Of a stretch of 64,000 nt of DNA, positions 36,917 to 45,636 are shown piece by piece. Made by a program: the position numbers and the translations under genes. A model generated the notes under the pieces. That model did not search any database, had not been told where the DNA came from, and was given only the letters and a program-made list of their open reading frames with translations. Location of the stretch: assembly GCF_001457815.1 (NCBI RefSeq), contig NZ_LN898216.1, positions 186,001-250,000 on the forward strand, read 5' to 3'. Numbering within the stretch: position 1 is the first letter of the stretch; each line of letters begins with the position of its first letter. The DNA comes from Vitreoscilla massiliensis (GTDB taxonomy: Bacteria; Pseudomonadota; Gammaproteobacteria; Burkholderiales; Neisseriaceae).

Positions 36917-38290
36917 TTATGACTTCCACCACAATGGCGAACGGTTTTGTTCGGCCTCATGGTCGGGGCCCAAAGGGATGTTGCTGCGGTCGCGCAAGGT
37001 CAAGGCTGCCAATAAGGCCAATACCGTCATCGCGCCCAAATACAGGGTGACCGCTACGGTACTGCCTGTTTTGCCGATGAGATAAGCAGCGATCATTGGA
37101 GAAAACGCGCCGCCAAAAATTGAACCCAAGGCATAGGATATCGACACGCCAGAGAAGCGGATGGAAGCGGGAAACAATTCCGATGCAAACACCGATTGCA
37201 CGCCATATGTCAAACCGACACCGACCGACAACAAGACCAAGGCCAGCAACACTGTCCAAATACTGCCCATGTTCACCAACCAGAACAAGGCCGCCACACC
37301 GATAATTTGCACCAAAAAGCCAACGATGTACATATTGCGACGGCCAAACTTGTCTGACCAGCAACCTGATAACCACGTGAACGTCAGCCACACCAAAGCC
37401 GAGAAAGTCACCACCAACAATACGGGCGTGCGCTCCATGCGCAGCAAACCAGCCGGATCTGTAGTATAGTTTTGGATAAAGCCACCGGTAGTCATATAAC
37501 CGACGGCTGTGGTGCCTGAAAACACCAGCGCTGCCAACAATACCGTCGCCGCATGGTGTTTGAACAATTGTGCTATCGGGGTTTTGGAAGCGGATTTGCG
37601 CTCTTTGATTTCCTCAAATACTGGGCTTTCATCTACCGAGCTGCGTATCCAATGACCGATGAACAATAAGGCGATACTGAACAAGAACGGCACGCGCCAC
37701 CCCCACTCCATAAACGCCTCTCCTGGCGACACCACTCCCGTCATCAAGGCCAACATCGCCGACGACAATAACAAGCCCAAAGGCACACCCAATTGTGGGA
37801 AAGCACCAAAGCGGCCACGTTTGCCAGTGGGCGCATGCTCAACCGCCATCAACACTGCCCCGCCCCATTCACCACCGGCGGAGATGCCTTGCAAGATGCG
37901 CAGCAAGATTAACATCACCGGTGCCAACACACCGATGTTGGCATACGTCGGCAACAAACCGATTAAGGCAGTAGAACCGCCCATCAACACCAAAGTCGCG
38001 ACCAACATCGCGCGTCGGCCCAATTTGTCACCAAAATGGCCGGCCAAAAATGCGCCCAACGGGCGGAACAAAAAGCTGATGCCGACTGAGGCAAAGGCCA
38101 GCAAAGTCGCCATGCCCGCACCAGCGGGTTGAAAGAAAATTTGATTGAACACCATGCCCGCGATCGCGGCATAAATGAAATAGTCGTACCATTCTATGGT
38201 GGTGCCAATGATGGTGGCGTAAGCGACACGCTTCTCGTTTTGGCGTGCGTGGTCGGCCTGCTGCACAGTGGCAGCCAAGGTTTTTTCCAT
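36917..38290 (-). CDS. MHS-family (metabolite:H+ symporter) MFS transporter
   Basis: 457 residues, about 12 membrane helices. The MHS signature 'GTTIEWYDYFIYA' opens helix 1, and 'GHFGDKLGRRAML' and 'GISAGGEWGGAVLM' are typical. Relatives import shikimate, proline/betaine, citrate or aromatic acids. As the last gene of the dioxygenase-FAH direction it most likely imports the aromatic acid degraded by its neighbours. Confidence 0.88.
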   Translation of the reverse strand: MEKTLAATVQQADHARQNEKRVAYATIIGTTIEWYDYFIYAAIAGMVFNQIFFQPAGAGMATLLAFASVGISFLFRPLGAFLAGHFGDKLGRRAMLVATLVLMGGSTALIGLLPTYANIGVLAPVMLILLRILQGISAGGEWGGAVLMAVEHAPTGKRGRFGAFPQLGVPLGLLLSSAMLALMTGVVSPGEAFMEWGWRVPFLFSIALLFIGHWIRSSVDESPVFEEIKERKSASKTPIAQLFKHHAATVLLAALVFSGTTAVGYMTTGGFIQNYTTDPAGLLRMERTPVLLVVTFSALVWLTFTWLSGCWSDKFGRRNMYIVGFLVQIIGVAALFWLVNMGSIWTVLLALVLLSVGVGLTYGVQSVFASELFPASIRFSGVSISYALGSIFGGAFSPMIAAYLIGKTGSTVAVTLYLGAMTVLALLAALTLRDRSNIPLGPDHEAEQNRSPLWWKS

Positions 38291-38420
38291 GTTTCTTCCT
38301 TCTTTGTAGGTGTGAATGCGTGGTTCACGTCGTTATTATGTTGAAACCAAGGTGAGGCAGTTTCTGCCCCACTGGCAGCACGCCCAGCTCTGTGGCGAGC
38401 GTGCTGCGGTGACTGCGGCC

Positions 38421-39422
38421 TTAGGCGACTGCTGCCAATTGTGCCTGCCACCACGGACACACTTCTTGCATGGTGTGGTGATTGCCGGCCATCACTTGCA
38501 CCAATTCGCGGTGGCCATCACGAGCGGCCTGTATGCGCAAATCGCGCGCTTCGCGTTTCTTGTCTTCGGTGAGCCACGAGCGCTCATGCCCCCACAGGCT
38601 GGGGCCATATTCGCATTCAAATGGCTGCCACGTCGCAGGTTCAATCTCGCGCCCGCCCCAACCGTATTCAATCATCACGCCAGCCGGACTTTTGAAGTAA
38701 AACGAGGTCATGAAATCATTGGTATGGCGACCCAAAGTCACACCAACCAACTCATCGCGCTGCGCCAAATCATAGGCTTGACCCACATCGTCGAGCGAAA
38801 ACAATTCCATCATCAAATGGTGCACACCGTTGACACCGGTTTCCACCATTGCCAAGCTGTGGTGGCGACTGTTGGTGTGGAAGAAATAAGCGCGAAACGG
38901 GCGCAACGCATAATCGCTGAGTTGAAAACCCAAGATGTCTTCATAAAATGGCTTTACCGCGTCTATGCTGCTCACCGTGAGCACAATGTGGCCCAAGCCT
39001 TGGGTGCCGGTGCGAAAACCCGAAATATTGCGACTAGGCACAAACAGCGTGTCAGCCACCGCCGCGCCGTAAAACACCTCCAACGGATTGCCCAATGGGT
39101 CTTGCAAGCACACCAATTCGCTCACATGGCGCTGTGCGGCCAAGGCGGCCGAGCCGCGGCTGAACGCCACATCATGCGCATCCAAATGGCTTAAAAATGC
39201 CTCAAACGCGGCCTTATCGGCCACTTCCCAACCAAAAAAGCGCTGCGCCGCATCGCCATCGCTGTCTATCACCACACGCTGCTTGCGGTCGTCCATGCGA
39301 AAGCTCAAGCTGCTGCGAGCTGCGTCCTGTAATTGCAAACCGATGTACTCGCTGGCGAAATACTGCCATTGCTGCAAATTTTGGCCTTTAAAGCCGACAT
39401 AGCCCAAAGAATGTAACCACAT
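38421..39422 (-). CDS. Extradiol ring-cleavage dioxygenase (type I, VOC fold)
   Basis: 333 residues with two tandem vicinal-oxygen-chelate modules. The C-terminal module carries the likely Fe(II) ligands: His in 'GLGHIVLTVSS', His in 'GVHHLMMEL' and Glu in 'GVMIEYGWGG'. It belongs with the BphC/HsaC group that opens catechols next to a hydroxyl. The substrate is probably a 3-substituted catechol made by the divergent hydroxylase. A DUS is read as IQAA. Confidence 0.9.
   Translation of the reverse strand: MWLHSLGYVGFKGQNLQQWQYFASEYIGLQLQDAARSSLSFRMDDRKQRVVIDSDGDAAQRFFGWEVADKAAFEAFLSHLDAHDVAFSRGSAALAAQRHVSELVCLQDPLGNPLEVFYGAAVADTLFVPSRNISGFRTGTQGLGHIVLTVSSIDAVKPFYEDILGFQLSDYALRPFRAYFFHTNSRHHSLAMVETGVNGVHHLMMELFSLDDVGQAYDLAQRDELVGVTLGRHTNDFMTSFYFKSPAGVMIEYGWGGREIEPATWQPFECEYGPSLWGHERSWLTEDKKREARDLRIQAARDGHRELVQVMAGNHHTMQEVCPWWQAQLAAVA
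38522..38533 (+). repeat. Single DUS inside the dioxygenase gene
   Basis: GAGCGGCCTGTA, read on the other strand as Ile-Gln-Ala-Ala. Confidence 0.75.
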
Positions 39423-39433
39423 CCTGCTCTCCT

Positions 39434-40426
39434 TTATGCCGGCGCATACGCCTCAACTGTTTGTTCTATCGCGCCAAAAATACTATCGCCATTGGCATCC
39501 AAAGCCTCAATGCGCACCACATCGCCATACGTCATAAACGGCGTTATCGCCTCGCCCGTGGCAATGGTTTCGAGCATGCGAATTTCTTGCAAACACGATG
39601 AGCCGACTTGTTCAGGATTGCGGTTGGACACCGTGCCCGAACCGATGATGGTGCCAGCTTTTAAATTGCGGGTTTTGGTGGCATGGGCAATGATTTGGGC
39701 GAAGTTGAAATTCAAATCGGTGGCGGCATTTGGCGCGCCCAATTTTTGGCCATTTACATGGCTGACCACGCTGGCATCCAGGGCGCTGTTGCGCCACAAA
39801 TCGGCCAATTCATCCGGCGTGACCGCCACTGGCGCAAACGCGGTGCTGGGTTTGGATTGGTAAAAGCCAAAGCCTTTGGTCAATTCAGGCTTCATGATCA
39901 GGCGCAGGCTGACATCGTTGACCAGCGTCACCAATTTGATGTGCGCATGCGCTTGCTCCACGCTCACACCCATCGGCACATCGTCGGTAATCACCGCAAT
40001 TTCCGCCTCCAAATCCAAACCCCAGTCATCGGCAGCAATGTAAATGGGGTCGTGCGGGCCACTCAAATCATCCGAGCCACCTTGGTATAACAAAGGCTCG
40101 TGGTAGAGCATTGCCGGCATTTCGGCACCGCGGGCTTTGCGCACCAATTCCGCATGCGACAAATAGGCCGAGCCATCACACCACTGGTAAGCACGCGGCA
40201 ACGGCGCGGCAGCGTGTTGGGCAGAAAAGGCTTCACCACTGTTGGTATCGGCATTCAAAGCGGCAGAAGTGGCCTGTAACAAAGGTTCACAGCGGCTCCA
40301 ATGCTCTAATGCATATTGCAAGGTAGGAGCAATGTCGCTGACCACGGCATAACGGCTTAAGTCTTGGCTGACCACCACCAACACGCCATCGCGTGAAGTG
40401 GGGGTTTTGATGCTGGCTAATTTCAT
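39434..40426 (-). CDS. Fumarylacetoacetate hydrolase-family enzyme
   Basis: 330 residues from MKLASIKTPTSRDG at 40426 (AAGGAAA ribosome site). The C-terminal FAH domain has metal ligands in 'LDLEAEIAVITDD' and 'LVNDVSLR', and 'GTIIGSGTVSNRNPE'. It probably hydrolyses the ring-fission product made by the dioxygenase 11 bases downstream. That role is usually played by an alpha/beta-hydrolase in the Mhp and Bph pathways, so this is an alternative route. Confidence 0.88.
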   Translation of the reverse strand: MKLASIKTPTSRDGVLVVVSQDLSRYAVVSDIAPTLQYALEHWSRCEPLLQATSAALNADTNSGEAFSAQHAAAPLPRAYQWCDGSAYLSHAELVRKARGAEMPAMLYHEPLLYQGGSDDLSGPHDPIYIAADDWGLDLEAEIAVITDDVPMGVSVEQAHAHIKLVTLVNDVSLRLIMKPELTKGFGFYQSKPSTAFAPVAVTPDELADLWRNSALDASVVSHVNGQKLGAPNAATDLNFNFAQIIAHATKTRNLKAGTIIGSGTVSNRNPEQVGSSCLQEIRMLETIATGEAITPFMTYGDVVRIEALDANGDSIFGAIEQTVEAYAPA

Positions 40427-40463
40427 GTTGTTTTCCTTATGGCGGTGTAGATGCATGAATATA

Positions 40464-40482
40464 ATTATCGTATTTTGATAAT
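40464..40482. promoter_or_regulatory. Operator-like dyad, left copy
   Basis: A palindrome whose core TTATCGTATTTTGATAA recurs inverted at 40585-40601 with one base changed. It lies 38 bases before the FAH start, so at its promoter. Confidence 0.7.
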
Positions 40483-40584
40483 AAATCAATATAAATTTTA
40501 CTTTTATTGTGTAAAAATTTAAGTTAATTCCTATACAATATTGGTGAATATAAAAAATTAACGGTTTTTGTTTACTTTATATTT

Positions 40585-40601
40585 TTATCAATATACGATA
40601 A
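40585..40601. promoter_or_regulatory. Operator-like dyad, right copy
   Basis: TTATCAATATACGATAA, the reverse complement of the left dyad apart from one base, 56 bases before the hydroxylase start and overlapping its likely -10 region. Confidence 0.7.
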
Positions 40602-40657
40602 TTTAAACCAATAAATCACACAATAAGGCCAACAGCCTACACATGGGAGACAACAAT

Positions 40658-42151
40658 ATGGAACAAACACAGATTTTTGACGTGGCCATCATCGGCATGG
40701 GGCCAGTGGGCGCGACTTTGGCCAATTTACTCGCTGGTTTGGGACACAGCGTGGTGGTGTTGGAACGCGAAAAAGCCATTTTTGCCTTGCCACGCGCCAT
40801 CCATTTCGATGGCGAATGCATGCGTGTGTTTCAAAACATCGGCATCGCCGCCACACTGTTGCCCAAAATCATCCCCAGCCCTGGCATGAAATTTGTCGAT
40901 GTCGCTGGAGAACCCATCATCACATGGGAGCGCTCTACCGATTTGGGCAAACACGCGTGGTGCGAAAGCTATAAATTTTACCAACCGGAATTGGAACAAG
41001 CGCTACGCGAGCAGTTGCAGCACTACCCCCGAGTCGATGTGCGTTTACGCCATGAAGTCTTCAGCGTGGAGCCACAAGACGACAGAGTCACACTGAGATT
41101 TGAAGACACTGCTTCCGGCAAAATCGACGCCCTCAGCGCCCGCTATGTGATTGGCTGTGATGGTGCGCGCTCGACGGTGCGCCGCTTTATGGGGGTGGAA
41201 TTGAACGATTTGCAATCACACAAGCAATGGGTGGTGGTAGACACCGTGTTGCACCAAGACAAGCCGGAATTGGGCTTTCATTCCATCCAATATTGCGACC
41301 CGAAACGCCCATGCACATATTCGCGCGGCCCCGGCTTGCGCCGCCGCTGGGAAATCATGTTGGTAGATGGCGATGATGCCAAACAAGTGACCAGCGATGC
41401 GTGGTTGTGGCAACAATTGCAAGCATGGATTACGCCTGATGAAGCGGTGTTGCAGCGTGCGGCCTTGTACACCTTCCACTCAGTGGTGGCGAAACAATGG
41501 CGTACAGGCCGCTTGTTCATTGCCGGTGATGCCGCCCACCAAACGCCACCGTTTATGGGCCAAGGCATGGCAGCAGGGATTAAGGACGCGGCCAATTTGG
41601 CATGGAAACTGTCGGCCGTGCTAATGGGTGACAAAGACGCGGCTTTGTTAGACACTTATGCCAGCGAGCGTTTGCCGCATGCGCGCGAATTCATCGCCAC
41701 GGCGGTGAAGCTTGGCAACGTGATCCAAGAACAAAGATTGGATGATTTTGGTGAGCACATCGGCGACTCTTTGAAAAACTTCCGCACCCCACAACCGCAT
41801 TTGGGTGCGGGCCATTTCCATTCCACACCGTCGCCGCACAACGGTGAAGTGGCACCGCAATGCTTCTTACGCAGTGGCGAGCGTGTGGACGATGTCGCGC
41901 CCTATCAAGCAATATTATTGTTACACCCTGATGCCTCTGCAACAGATGCGGCCTGTAAACCCGATGTGCAGATGATTCGTACCGATAGCGACAGCAGCTT
42001 GGCCTATTTACAGCACCTCCAAGCGCGAGCGGTGTTAATCCGCCCCGACCGCTATGTGTACGGCATTGCCAGCCAAGACAGCGACATTGTGTCTTTACTG
42101 GCATCATGGCAACACCAATGCGCGCCGCAAACCGCCGCCGTTTCTGTTTAA
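40658..42151 (+). CDS. FAD-dependent aromatic hydroxylase (MhpA-like)
   Basis: 497 residues from ATG 40658 (GGAG 8 bases upstream; ATG 40643 lies before that site). It shows all three flavin-monooxygenase motifs: 'GMGPVGATLANLLAGLG', 'GCDGARSTVRR' and 'GDAAHQTPPFMGQGMAAG'. It resembles 3-(3-hydroxyphenyl)propionate hydroxylase and would turn a phenol into a catechol for the divergent dioxygenase. Two DUS copies are read as TGRL and AACK. Confidence 0.9.
   Translation: MEQTQIFDVAIIGMGPVGATLANLLAGLGHSVVVLEREKAIFALPRAIHFDGECMRVFQNIGIAATLLPKIIPSPGMKFVDVAGEPIITWERSTDLGKHAWCESYKFYQPELEQALREQLQHYPRVDVRLRHEVFSVEPQDDRVTLRFEDTASGKIDALSARYVIGCDGARSTVRRFMGVELNDLQSHKQWVVVDTVLHQDKPELGFHSIQYCDPKRPCTYSRGPGLRRRWEIMLVDGDDAKQVTSDAWLWQQLQAWITPDEAVLQRAALYTFHSVVAKQWRTGRLFIAGDAAHQTPPFMGQGMAAGIKDAANLAWKLSAVLMGDKDAALLDTYASERLPHAREFIATAVKLGNVIQEQRLDDFGEHIGDSLKNFRTPQPHLGAGHFHSTPSPHNGEVAPQCFLRSGERVDDVAPYQAILLLHPDASATDAACKPDVQMIRTDSDSSLAYLQHLQARAVLIRPDRYVYGIASQDSDIVSLLASWQHQCAPQTAAVSV
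41503..41514 (-). repeat. Single DUS inside the hydroxylase gene
   Basis: TACAGGCCGCTT, read as Thr-Gly-Arg-Leu. Confidence 0.8.
41946..41957 (+). repeat. Single DUS inside the hydroxylase gene
   Basis: ATGCGGCCTGTA, read as Ala-Ala-Cys-Lys. Confidence 0.8.
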
Positions 42152-42166
42152 ACCCAAGGAAGACTG

Positions 42167-42706
42167 ATGACTACCCGTTTAACCCCCGTATCGGCATTGC
42201 AATTGGATGCCGAGCAACAAGCCATTTTGGACAAAATCGCCGCTTCGCGCGGTGGCAACCTCAACGGCCCCTTTCACGCTTGGATACGCAATCCCGAATT
42301 CGCCGATTTGGCGCAAGCCTTGGGCAAATATTGCCGCTACGATTCCAGCTTGAGCCTGCGTCAATCGGAATTGCTGATCGTGGTGACGGCTGCTTTTTGG
42401 CACAGCCAAGCCGAGTGGGCGATACATGCGCCCATTGCTGAAAGCGCGGGCGTGTGTCCACGCGCCATTGAAAAAATTCGCACCGGCATCACCCCGAATT
42501 TCCGTCAAGACGATGAGCGCTTGCTGCACATCGTGGCCAAAACCGTGCTTGAGCAAAAACAATTGCCAGACGATTTATACGCCGAAGCCTTAGCCTATTT
42601 TGGCGAGCACGCATTGGTCGACATCGTTGGCATCATCGGCTATTACTCGATGGTGGCCTTAACCTTGAACGCTTTTGACATCCGCGTGACCGCGCCGCAA
42701 GCTTAA
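42167..42706 (+). CDS. Carboxymuconolactone decarboxylase-family protein
   Basis: 179 residues, alpha-helical AhpD-like fold ('LRQSELLIVVTAAFWHSQAEW' in part, 'LVDIVGIIGYYSMVALTLNAF'). The CxxC of AhpD peroxidases is not present. It begins 15 bases after the hydroxylase stop with an AAGGAAG site, so it is in the same operon. Its exact step in this pathway is unknown. Confidence 0.85.
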   Translation: MTTRLTPVSALQLDAEQQAILDKIAASRGGNLNGPFHAWIRNPEFADLAQALGKYCRYDSSLSLRQSELLIVVTAAFWHSQAEWAIHAPIAESAGVCPRAIEKIRTGITPNFRQDDERLLHIVAKTVLEQKQLPDDLYAEALAYFGEHALVDIVGIIGYYSMVALTLNAFDIRVTAPQA

Positions 42707-42813
42707 TCGCAAGCAAAACAAAACCATGCTGCGGCAATACTGGCGATGCCTAGTCAAGCCGCAGCAGTTTTGCTACATTGCTTGACACCCCAAACCGATT
42801 TTAAGACCCCCAC

Positions 42814-43569
42814 ATGGCTGCCGATTCCAAACTCCTGACCATACTCGATTTGTTTGCCCACGATAACAGCACCCTCAGCATAGACGACATCGTGCAAGCC
42901 CTCGATTGCAGCGTGCCGCAAGCCTACCGCTATGTGAAAACCCTGCTCGATTTCGACTATTTGGCCAAATTCAATGCCCATTACATTTTGGGGCCGAAAA
43001 TCGTCCAGCTCGATGCCATCATTCGCTTTCACGACCCTTTAATCCAATTGTGTTCGCGCAGCTTGGAACTGATTAGCAATGAGTACGACATGGACTTGGT
43101 GTTGATGTCGCAAGTGGGCAAAAAAATCATCTCGGTTTACCACCAAAAACCGGCCAACCACGACAATCCCATCGCCTTTGGCCGCGGCACCAATATGCCG
43201 CTGTTGCGCGGCGCCGGTTCCAAAGCCTTGTTGGCACAATTGAAAACCAAAGAGCAAAACCAATTCATCAAACTGGCCTTGGAACATGGCGAAACCTCGC
43301 CATTGGGCAACGATTTTGATGCCATCAAACACGGCTTAAAAACCATCAAGCAACAAGGTTATGCCATGTCGCATGCGGAACTAGATCCCCACAATGCCGC
43401 CATCGCCATTCCCTTGCAATTGAATGAGCACTATCTGCCCACGGCGTTGACGGCGATTTTTTCACTGCAACGGATGAAAACCATAGACACCGCCTTAATC
43501 ATCCGCATTTTGCAGCAAAGCCAAGCGCAGATTTTGCAGCAATTGGCTGAGCATGAAACTTTGGCCTAA
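42814..43569 (+). CDS. IclR-family transcriptional regulator
   Basis: 251 residues: an N-terminal winged helix ('LDLFAHDNSTLSIDDIVQALDCS') and a C-terminal ligand-binding domain ('GRGTNMPLLRGAGSKALLAQL', 'YAMSHAELDPHNAAIAIPL'). It is the last gene on the plus side of the aromatic cluster and the best candidate to bind the paired dyads at 40464 and 40585. IclR regulators commonly control aromatic-acid genes. Confidence 0.88.
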   Translation: MAADSKLLTILDLFAHDNSTLSIDDIVQALDCSVPQAYRYVKTLLDFDYLAKFNAHYILGPKIVQLDAIIRFHDPLIQLCSRSLELISNEYDMDLVLMSQVGKKIISVYHQKPANHDNPIAFGRGTNMPLLRGAGSKALLAQLKTKEQNQFIKLALEHGETSPLGNDFDAIKHGLKTIKQQGYAMSHAELDPHNAAIAIPLQLNEHYLPTALTAIFSLQRMKTIDTALIIRILQQSQAQILQQLAEHETLA

Positions 43570-43617
43570 GCATGGCAAAGGCTGAACAAACACCTTAGCA
43601 ACGCTTGCATCAACAGC

Positions 43618-43654
43618 TTACAGGCCGCTTAATGACCATCAATGCGGCCTGTAA
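43618..43654. repeat. Paired-DUS hairpin
   Basis: TTACAGGCCGC (43618-43628) pairs with GCGGCCTGTAA (43644-43654) across 15 bases, downstream of the IclR gene. Confidence 0.8.
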
Positions 43655-43663
43655 ACACAAACA

Positions 43664-43692
43664 CCACAACAGCATAGGCTGTTGTGGCTTTT
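43664..43692 (+). terminator. Rho-independent terminator after the IclR gene
   Basis: CCACAACAGC pairs with GCTGTTGTGG (10 bp) around ATAG, followed by CTTTT. Confidence 0.85.
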
Positions 43693-43720
43693 AATGGCTG
43701 CGACCCTGCCCATGATGAGT

Positions 43721-43732
43721 TACAGGCCGCTT
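43721..43732 (-). repeat. Single DUS at the end of metI
   Basis: TACAGGCCGCTT on the plus strand, 18 bases downstream of the metI stop. Confidence 0.85.
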
Positions 43733-43749
43733 ACTTTGAGCTTACTCAG

Positions 43750-44403
43750 TTAGGCCAACCGCTTGGCAATGAACTCCCCGCTAAACTGAATAACTTGCAC
43801 AATGGCAATCAATATCAACACCGTAATCAACACCGCGCCGGTGTCAAAGCGTTGGTAACCATAAGAAATCGCCAAGTCGCCAATGCCACCCGCGCCCACT
43901 GCCCCTGCCATGGTGGTAGCACCGAGCAAGCCTATGGTGGCAGTGGTGAGGTTCAACACCAACGATTGGCGCGCTTCGGGCAATAAGAAATGCCACACAA
44001 TTTGCCAAGTCGATGCGCCCAAGCTGCGTGCGGTTTCGATAATGCCATTGCCCACTTCCAATAAAGACGTTTCCACCAAGCGGCCGATATACGGGCCGAT
44101 GTACAAACTCAAAGGCACCACTGCCGCCATCGTGCCTATGCTGGTGCTGACGATGAATTTGGTTATCGGAATCAGCGCAATCAGCAAAATAATGAATGGC
44201 ACCGAGCGCAAAGTGTTGATGATGGGCGTGAGAAAACGGAATAAGGCCACGTTTGGGCGCACGCCGTTTTCGCGTATCAACACCATCACCGTGCCTTGCA
44301 CCAAGCCCCACAAACCGCCTATTGCCAGCGACAAACCCAACATCACAAACGTCTCATACAAGGCTTGCGTCACTTGCGCCGCGCTTAAACTGGTTTCAAA
44401 CAT
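43750..44403 (-). CDS. metI: D-methionine ABC transporter permease
   Basis: 217 residues, five to six membrane helices, with the EAA loop of ABC permeases ('IIETARSLGASTWQIVWHFLLPEA'). It overlaps metN by 8 bases on the same strand. It partners MetN and the lipoprotein MetQ encoded divergently at 46698. Confidence 0.94.
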   Translation of the reverse strand: MFETSLSAAQVTQALYETFVMLGLSLAIGGLWGLVQGTVMVLIRENGVRPNVALFRFLTPIINTLRSVPFIILLIALIPITKFIVSTSIGTMAAVVPLSLYIGPYIGRLVETSLLEVGNGIIETARSLGASTWQIVWHFLLPEARQSLVLNLTTATIGLLGATTMAGAVGAGGIGDLAISYGYQRFDTGAVLITVLILIAIVQVIQFSGEFIAKRLA

Positions 44404-45427
44404 AAGCCACTCCTTGGTCTACCACCACATTTCGGTCAATTAAATACTGTAAGGCCACCTTGCGCTCGGCCAAGCGGCCTGTAAGCTGCACAAACATGCT
44501 GCCGATGACTTGGCCATCAATTTCAATCATATTGGCAAACAAAATATTCGCTTTGACGGTGTGAGTGAGCAACATGTCGTTCATCACCGTTTGCTGCGCC
44601 GATTGCTGCAAAAATTCCAAGCGCACGATTTGGCTGTCTTGGTTTTTGGCCGAGTGCAATTGCTGCACCAGCTTCAATGGAAAGTCTTTTTGAATCACGG
44701 TAGCAATGAATTCTTGCGTGACCGGATGCTTAGGGTGTTGGAAAATGTCGGCAGTATCACCGCTTTCAACGATTTCACCGCCACTCATCACCGCCACTTG
44801 GTGGGCGATCTTCTGTATCACTTCCATCTCATGCGTGATTAAGATGATGGTGATGCCTTGCTCTTGGTTAATGCGTTTGAGCAGTGCCAAAATCGAGGCG
44901 GTGGTTTGTGGGTCTAGCGCCGAAGTGGCCTCATCGCACAACAAGATTTGTGGCCGATTGACCAAGGCACGGGCGATGCCCACACGCTGTTTTTGGCCGC
45001 CTGAGAGTTGATTCGGGCGCACATGCGCTTTGTCAGCCAAACCGACGTATTCAAGCAAATCCATCACTCGCTCTTCGATTTCAATGCTGCCGACCTTGTT
45101 TAAGCGCAGCGGCAAGGCAACGTTTTCAAACACGGTTTTGCTGTCGAGCAAATTGAAGTGTTGAAACACCATGCCAATTTGCTTTTGCAAGGTTTTGAGC
45201 GCAGACGCCGATGCCTGCCCCAAGTCTTGCCCTAACACGCTTAAGCGGCCTGTAGTCGGTGCTTCCAAGCCATTAATCAAACGCAACAGCGTCGATTTGC
45301 CGGCGCCACTGTGGCCGATGATGCCAAACACGCTGCCCGCGGCAATGTCCACATTGATGTGTCGCAACGCAGCCACGCTGCGCCCATTTTTTAGGTAAGT
45401 CTTGTCGACTTGTTCAAACCGCACCAT
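44396..45427 (-). CDS. metN: D-methionine ABC transporter ATPase
   Basis: 343 residues from MVRFEQVDKTY. Walker A 'GHSGAGKST', signature 'LSGGQKQRVGIARAL', Walker B 'ILLCDEATSALD', and a C-terminal NIL/ACT regulatory domain (about 265-343) that senses methionine in MetN. Two DUS copies are both read as TGRL. Confidence 0.96.
   Translation of the reverse strand: MVRFEQVDKTYLKNGRSVAALRHINVDIAAGSVFGIIGHSGAGKSTLLRLINGLEAPTTGRLSVLGQDLGQASASALKTLQKQIGMVFQHFNLLDSKTVFENVALPLRLNKVGSIEIEERVMDLLEYVGLADKAHVRPNQLSGGQKQRVGIARALVNRPQILLCDEATSALDPQTTASILALLKRINQEQGITIILITHEMEVIQKIAHQVAVMSGGEIVESGDTADIFQHPKHPVTQEFIATVIQKDFPLKLVQQLHSAKNQDSQIVRLEFLQQSAQQTVMNDMLLTHTVKANILFANMIEIDGQVIGSMFVQLTGRLAERKVALQYLIDRNVVVDQGVAYV
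44472..44483 (+). repeat. Single DUS inside metN
   Basis: AAGCGGCCTGTA, read on the other strand as Thr-Gly-Arg-Leu. Confidence 0.8.
45243..45254 (+). repeat. Single DUS inside metN
   Basis: AAGCGGCCTGTA, read on the other strand as Thr-Gly-Arg-Leu. Confidence 0.8.
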
Positions 45428-45540
45428 AGCCTTATCCACAGCAAGTAAAAATCGCACTGTAACAAAGCCACATCAAATTAAAAAAGAATTAAAAATTTAA
45501 TTAAAATAACTGAAAGGCATAAATACATATTACTTATGGT

Positions 45541-45560
45541 TATTAAATTATCATTTAATA
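45541..45560. promoter_or_regulatory. 20-bp AT-rich dyad in the divergent methionine promoter region
   Basis: TATTAAAT, four bases, ATTTAATA: a perfect palindrome between metN and the oxygenase gene. It is a candidate operator for both directions; the binding protein is unknown and AT-rich dyads can be chance. Confidence 0.45.
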
Positions 45561-45576
45561 TTATTTTTTAAATTTT

Positions 45577-45588
45577 GACAGGCCGCTT
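45577..45588 (-). repeat. Single DUS before the oxygenase gene
   Basis: GACAGGCCGCTT on the plus strand, close upstream of the 2-oxoglutarate oxygenase. Confidence 0.8.
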
Positions 45589-45636
45589 ATGCTGTTTGCA
45601 CACACAAAACCGCAATCTACACACGGAGACCAACAG

